Shown: piece after piece, positions 61,041-64,000 of the stretch
Layout: every line of letters begins with the position of its first letter
Numbering within the stretch: position 1 is the stretch's first letter
From: Chryseobacterium sp. G0186
Lineage (GTDB): Bacteria; Bacteroidota; Bacteroidia; Flavobacteriales; Weeksellaceae
Assembly: GCF_003815675.1 (NCBI RefSeq)
Contig: NZ_CP033918.1
Coordinates: 930,001 to 994,000 of the forward strand
Length of the DNA: 64,000 bases
Direction of reading: 5' to 3'
Notes under the pieces: generated by a model
What the model was told of the DNA's origin: nothing
What the model saw: only the letters and a program-made list of their open reading frames with translations
Databases searched by the model: none
Translations under genes and position numbers: made by a program

Positions 61041-61946
61041 TTAGTTCACCAGATCCGGTTCAATCGGGTTGTTATCTTTTTGAAGAACCTCTTTTGTTCT
61101 TTTTTCCATTTCCCTGAAAACCTGACTTGGGTCTGAAATTTCTTTACCATCAGAGGTTTTTACTTTAAAAGCGACTTTAGTTCCTGCTTCTCCTCCACTT
61201 TTCATCATCAGTTCCCTCATATTTTTGGTAGGGTCGTTTACATAGGCTTTCCAGGCTTTCTTGAACTTATCTTTCGTCACTTCAATTTCTTTGCCTCCCA
61301 ATCCCAGCACTTTCACATTCTCAGGAAGCTGAAGTTCCTGTTCTGTACTTTGTGCTTTTACAGTTTTATTTCCTACCAGTACCATGCTGTGAGAGCCTGT
61401 AGCATCTTCAATCTTTACAATCAGCCCCGGAAGCCCGTAAAAAGTATAAGGCCCGTCCTGAAAAGGAATATCCATGGTAAACCAAGCCGTCCAGTCTCTT
61501 CCTCCTGAAGAGGTTATTGCTTTTTGCACATTATATTCTCCTATTTTTTGCTTCTCTGGCAGAATTTTCCATTCTGTTTTTTTATCTTCCTTGATTTTAT
61601 ATTTATCCATGGAGATGCTTCTGAAAAGATAGGTTTTAAAATCCGGATACTGCTTGGTTACTTTATAGGAAACCTGTCCCGGTTTTTCTCTCCTGTTCAC
61701 GCTTATATTTCCACCTCCTGCCTTCAGTTGGTTTTCAAGTTCTGTACGTGAGATGGAATCTGCAACAAATTTATCGTGGCTGTAATAGCTTGATCCGTTT
61801 TTGTCGATATCCAGAAGCATCATTTCTTTCTTCACATCATCCTTATTATTGGAATCCGGAATAAATTTATATTCGTAAAAAAACCTGTTGACCTGTGCAT
61901 TGGCCATTACTCCCAGGAACATAAAAAATAGAATTTTACTTTTCAT
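61041..61946 (-). CDS. GLPGLI family secreted protein
   Basis: 301 residues with signal peptide (KSKILFFMFLGVMANA, cut before QVN). It contains the naming motif YGLPGLIVKIED (about residues 168-179) and the WTAWFTMDIPFQDGPYTF approach just before it. These proteins form part of a Bacteroidota periplasmic group with unknown function, often near metallopeptidases or TonB-type receptors. Here the M56/BlaI pair lies upstream on the same strand, but a strong terminator stands between them. Confidence 0.9.
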   Translation of the reverse strand: MKSKILFFMFLGVMANAQVNRFFYEYKFIPDSNNKDDVKKEMMLLDIDKNGSSYYSHDKFVADSISRTELENQLKAGGGNISVNRREKPGQVSYKVTKQYPDFKTYLFRSISMDKYKIKEDKKTEWKILPEKQKIGEYNVQKAITSSGGRDWTAWFTMDIPFQDGPYTFYGLPGLIVKIEDATGSHSMVLVGNKTVKAQSTEQELQLPENVKVLGLGGKEIEVTKDKFKKAWKAYVNDPTKNMRELMMKSGGEAGTKVAFKVKTSDGKEISDPSQVFREMEKRTKEVLQKDNNPIEPDLVN

Positions 61947-61962
61947 AATACATGATAAAAAA

Positions 61963-61993
61963 AAGCTTTGTCAATTTGATATTGACAAAGCTT
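61963..61993 (-). terminator. Terminator of the blaI-blaR1-like operon
   Basis: Perfect 13-bp stem AAGCTTTGTCAAT / ATTGACAAAGCTT with loop TTGAT; on the minus strand a run of T follows. Confidence 0.8.
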
Positions 61994-62002
61994 GATGGAA
62001 CT

Positions 62003-63754
62003 TTATTTCTTTGTCTGAATTCTTATTTCGCTATCTACACCTTTCACCATATTTCCCTTAATTACATTCATGCTTGCAATAGTTTCCGGTTGTAAAGAGT
62101 GGAACTCTTCTTTTGAAACCTGTCTTCCGTCTACGAAAAACTTAGCATCATCAAAACCGTCCATATTATATCTCTTAATTCCATTCATGGCAATATTTCC
62201 ATTTCCATCCTTTTTAATGAAATCAGCCTGTAAAACCATTACATTCGGGGATTTTCCTGCTTTAACGAAATTAATTTCCTTAAATGCATTTCCCGTATTT
62301 TCAGCAACTATTTTCTGAGCTTGTATCCTTGCTTTTTCACCTATTATTCTGGCTTGCTCTCCTATTTTTCTTGCCGCTTCACCATCCAGTCTTGCTCTTT
62401 CTCCATCTCTTCTTGCAATTTCACCTGCTTTTCTTGCTTGTTCAGCTGCTTTTTCCCCAATTTTTGCTGCTTCTTTTCCTATCTTCTCAGCTGCTTTTCC
62501 TGCCTTCCTTGCCGCTTTCTCTATCCTGCGAAGTTCCTTTTTATCAAGAGGCTCCATATTTTCAAGCTCTTTCATCTGCTTTTTCCATTCAGCAGAATTA
62601 AAATACTCATCAACCTTTTTGGATGATTCTTCGGCTGCAATATCCCCTATTTCTGAAGCAAGTTCACTTATTTCATCAATCTTTTTATTAAACGCATCAC
62701 TTTCAGGATCCAGCTTTTCAAGCTCTTTATTTTTTCCTTCTATCTTTTTTTCAAGTTCAGCCAATCTGGTCTCATGATCTGTTGATTTTGAGGTAGGCTC
62801 TGTAAGTTCTTTCTGTTCTGTCTTTTCTCTTACCGTATCTTTTTTAATTTCTGATACTACTTTTTTAATAGAAAGATTGGTCTCTTCAATTTCTCTGTTT
62901 TTAGCATTAACCAAATAGGCAAAAGCTACTGAAAATAAAACCGGCAACGCTAAGATTCTACGCGCATACCCGAATTTGGTTTTTGGTTTTTGTAACATTT
63001 TAAGTCTTTTTTTAAGGTTTGAACTTAGAAACGGACTGGCAGCAGGCAACTGTGTTCCGGAAAAGTGGCTTGCTAAAAGCATCTGCGCAAATGCTTTGGT
63101 GTCCGAATTTTTTACGGCCTTTTTATCAGCCTGATATTCATGAATTAAATTAATTTCTCTTTTAATGATATGAAAGAACGGATTGAACCAGAAAACAGCT
63201 GTAATGATCTCAATAAGAATCTTATCAAATGAATGCTTCTGTTCAATATGTACCATTTCGTGCTTTAAAATCTGTTTCCCAATTTCAGAATCCAATGTGA
63301 TGGTATTCTTCCAGAAAAGATTTTTAAAGTATGAAAACGGAGCTTCGGTGAGGTTTGTACGGTAAAAATTGATCCCGTCAAAGCTTTCTTTCTGAAACTG
63401 TGATTTAAACTGCTGGATTTTAAAGATTCCATAGAGCAGCTTCCCTAAAAAATAGAGAGAAACCAGTCCCAGAGCTGAAAAAATAATGTCAAAATAAAGG
63501 TTACCATTGTTTAGCGTTTTTTCTGTGTTAAAATTCTGAATTTTATCAAGAAGCATATACACATCACTATTTACTTCTATTGTAAAATCATCTACTTTGA
63601 TAAGGGGCAGCAATAATGATATCAAAATTGCCAACAGCAGATAAAATCTGTTATAATGATGGAATGTCTTGTCTTTTAAAGACAACTGATAATATAAAAA
63701 CATTACACCTGAACATATAATTACTTTTCCAAAGTATAGAAGTACTGTTTCCAT
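62003..63754 (-). CDS. M56 family (BlaR1-like) membrane metallopeptidase with helical repeat and plug-like tail
   Basis: 583 residues. The N-terminal third has membrane segments (about 5-25, 36-52, 90-112, 268-288) and the zinc motif HEMVH in ILKHEMVHIEQKH (about 162-174), as in BlaR1/MecR1. After the last membrane helix comes a long charged helix, and about 400-480 a run of near seven-residue units rich in Ala, Gly, Lys, Arg and Glu (KAGKAAEKIGKEAAKIGEKA and similar). The last 70 residues (FFVDGRQVSKEEF, PETIASMNVIKG) look like a TonB-receptor plug segment. It likely senses an envelope signal and cleaves the BlaI-like repressor encoded 5 bases upstream. The penicillin-binding domain of classical BlaR1 is absent. 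Confidence 0.9.
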   Translation of the reverse strand: METVLLYFGKVIICSGVMFLYYQLSLKDKTFHHYNRFYLLLAILISLLLPLIKVDDFTIEVNSDVYMLLDKIQNFNTEKTLNNGNLYFDIIFSALGLVSLYFLGKLLYGIFKIQQFKSQFQKESFDGINFYRTNLTEAPFSYFKNLFWKNTITLDSEIGKQILKHEMVHIEQKHSFDKILIEIITAVFWFNPFFHIIKREINLIHEYQADKKAVKNSDTKAFAQMLLASHFSGTQLPAASPFLSSNLKKRLKMLQKPKTKFGYARRILALPVLFSVAFAYLVNAKNREIEETNLSIKKVVSEIKKDTVREKTEQKELTEPTSKSTDHETRLAELEKKIEGKNKELEKLDPESDAFNKKIDEISELASEIGDIAAEESSKKVDEYFNSAEWKKQMKELENMEPLDKKELRRIEKAARKAGKAAEKIGKEAAKIGEKAAEQARKAGEIARRDGERARLDGEAARKIGEQARIIGEKARIQAQKIVAENTGNAFKEINFVKAGKSPNVMVLQADFIKKDGNGNIAMNGIKRYNMDGFDDAKFFVDGRQVSKEEFHSLQPETIASMNVIKGNMVKGVDSEIRIQTKK

Positions 63755-63759
63755 AGTTA

Positions 63760-64000
63760 TTAGTTTTTCTTTTTAAGTTCGTCCAACAGCATTTCAAGAT
63801 CCTCTACGGTCATTTCATTTTTTTCTACCAGGAATGAGACGGCACTTTTATAGGAGCCCTTAAAATAGTTTTTCACAAGGCTTTTCATCGTTTTCCCGGA
63901 GTACTGTTCCTTGGTAACCAATGGAAAGTATTCATGCTGTCTTCCATGTACACGATAGTCTACAAATTCCTTATCCTTCAATACTTTCAAGATTGTAGAA
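63760..64000 (-). CDS. BlaI/MecI/CopY family repressor, C-terminal part (5' end outside window)
   Basis: An open minus-strand frame from the right edge to the stop at 63760. Reading in, it has STILKVLKDKEFVDYRVHGR, the winged-helix recognition end, followed by the dimer domain (FLVEKNEMTVEDLEMLLDEL). Its start lies outside. The pair is 5 bases apart from the M56 gene, the usual blaI-blaR1 pair, so the repressor is probably cleaved or released upon signalling. The TTG-starting 76-aa reading of this segment is not a full gene. Confidence 0.9.
   Translation of the reverse strand, partial: STILKVLKDKEFVDYRVHGRQHEYFPLVTKEQYSGKTMKSLVKNYFKGSYKSAVSFLVEKNEMTVEDLEMLLDELKKKN

Noticed and set aside
62070..62626. 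Plus-strand frames rich in Leu, Phe and Ser opposite the M56 gene
   Set aside because: They are the mirror of the Ala/Lys/Glu-rich repeat on the minus strand, which gives long open frames on the other strand; no independent support.

Overview
The window looks like chromosomal DNA of a Chryseobacterium-type member of the Flavobacteriales (Weeksellaceae, Bacteroidota). The evidence is the low GC content, the absence of clear Shine-Dalgarno sequences, -7 boxes of the TAnnTTTG type, a type IX secretion (T9SS) C-terminal sorting domain, and family types typical of this group (GLPGLI, DUF4476, SBBP/CHU_C, M61 and short M1 peptidases). This assignment is inference from protein style, not a database result. 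I see no rRNA, tRNA, CRISPR array, transposase, integrase or phage gene, so it reads as mostly core genome with a few lineage-specific islands.

Layout. 1-2.2 kb: the tail of an unknown gene, an ATP-grasp-like protein and a MepB-family protein. 2.2-7.4 kb: a nitrogen-storage block with cyanophycin synthetase (minus strand) facing a plus-strand set of cyanophycinase, an uncharacterised 162-aa protein and isoaspartyl peptidase, together enough to make and fully degrade cyanophycin. 7.8-12.9 kb: a minus-strand array of five paralogues with bacterial PH and SHOCT domains, three of which carry an N-terminal four-cysteine DUF4428-like knuckle, plus a GNAT acetyltransferase and a lipoprotein. 13-19.4 kb: hisS, an HRDC protein, a short SSB, then a plus-strand run of HPP membrane protein, zinc-knuckle protein, epimerase, Nudix hydrolase and DUF2306 protein. 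19.6-24.4 kb: a WG-repeat/Sel1 protein and a TPR protein in one operon. 24.8-26.6 kb: two secreted proteins, one a retropepsin-like protease whose signal peptide is out of frame at a T7 tract.

26.8-33.2 kb: a complete RND efflux operon (TetR, TolC, adaptor, RND pump) with two identical-core operator candidates before tetR. 33.3-37.2 kb: a giant T9SS-exported SBBP/Ig-like protein. 37.3-43.8 kb: a CvfB-like RNA-binding protein, small envelope proteins, lpdA and a GT4 glycosyltransferase. 43.9-49.6 kb: recQ, kdsD, a Crp/Fnr regulator with a perfect CRP-like palindrome just after its stop codon, a DJ-1/PfpI protein and tatC. 49.7-53.7 kb: a MITE-like 191-bp element, then M1 and M61 metallopeptidases. 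53.9-58.1 kb: histidine kinase plus PBP4, then peptidase E coupled to a zinc-cluster protein. 58.3-64 kb: a TPR protein, DUF1905 protein, transaldolase-family aldolase, maltose-type acetyltransferase, GLPGLI protein and a BlaR1/BlaI-type pair cut by the window end.

Nothing here is clearly a new defence or mobile system. The least explained parts are the DUF4428-PH-SHOCT array, the unknown gene inside the cyanophycin catabolic set, the frameshifted retropepsin and the M56 protein with a repetitive helix and plug-like tail.
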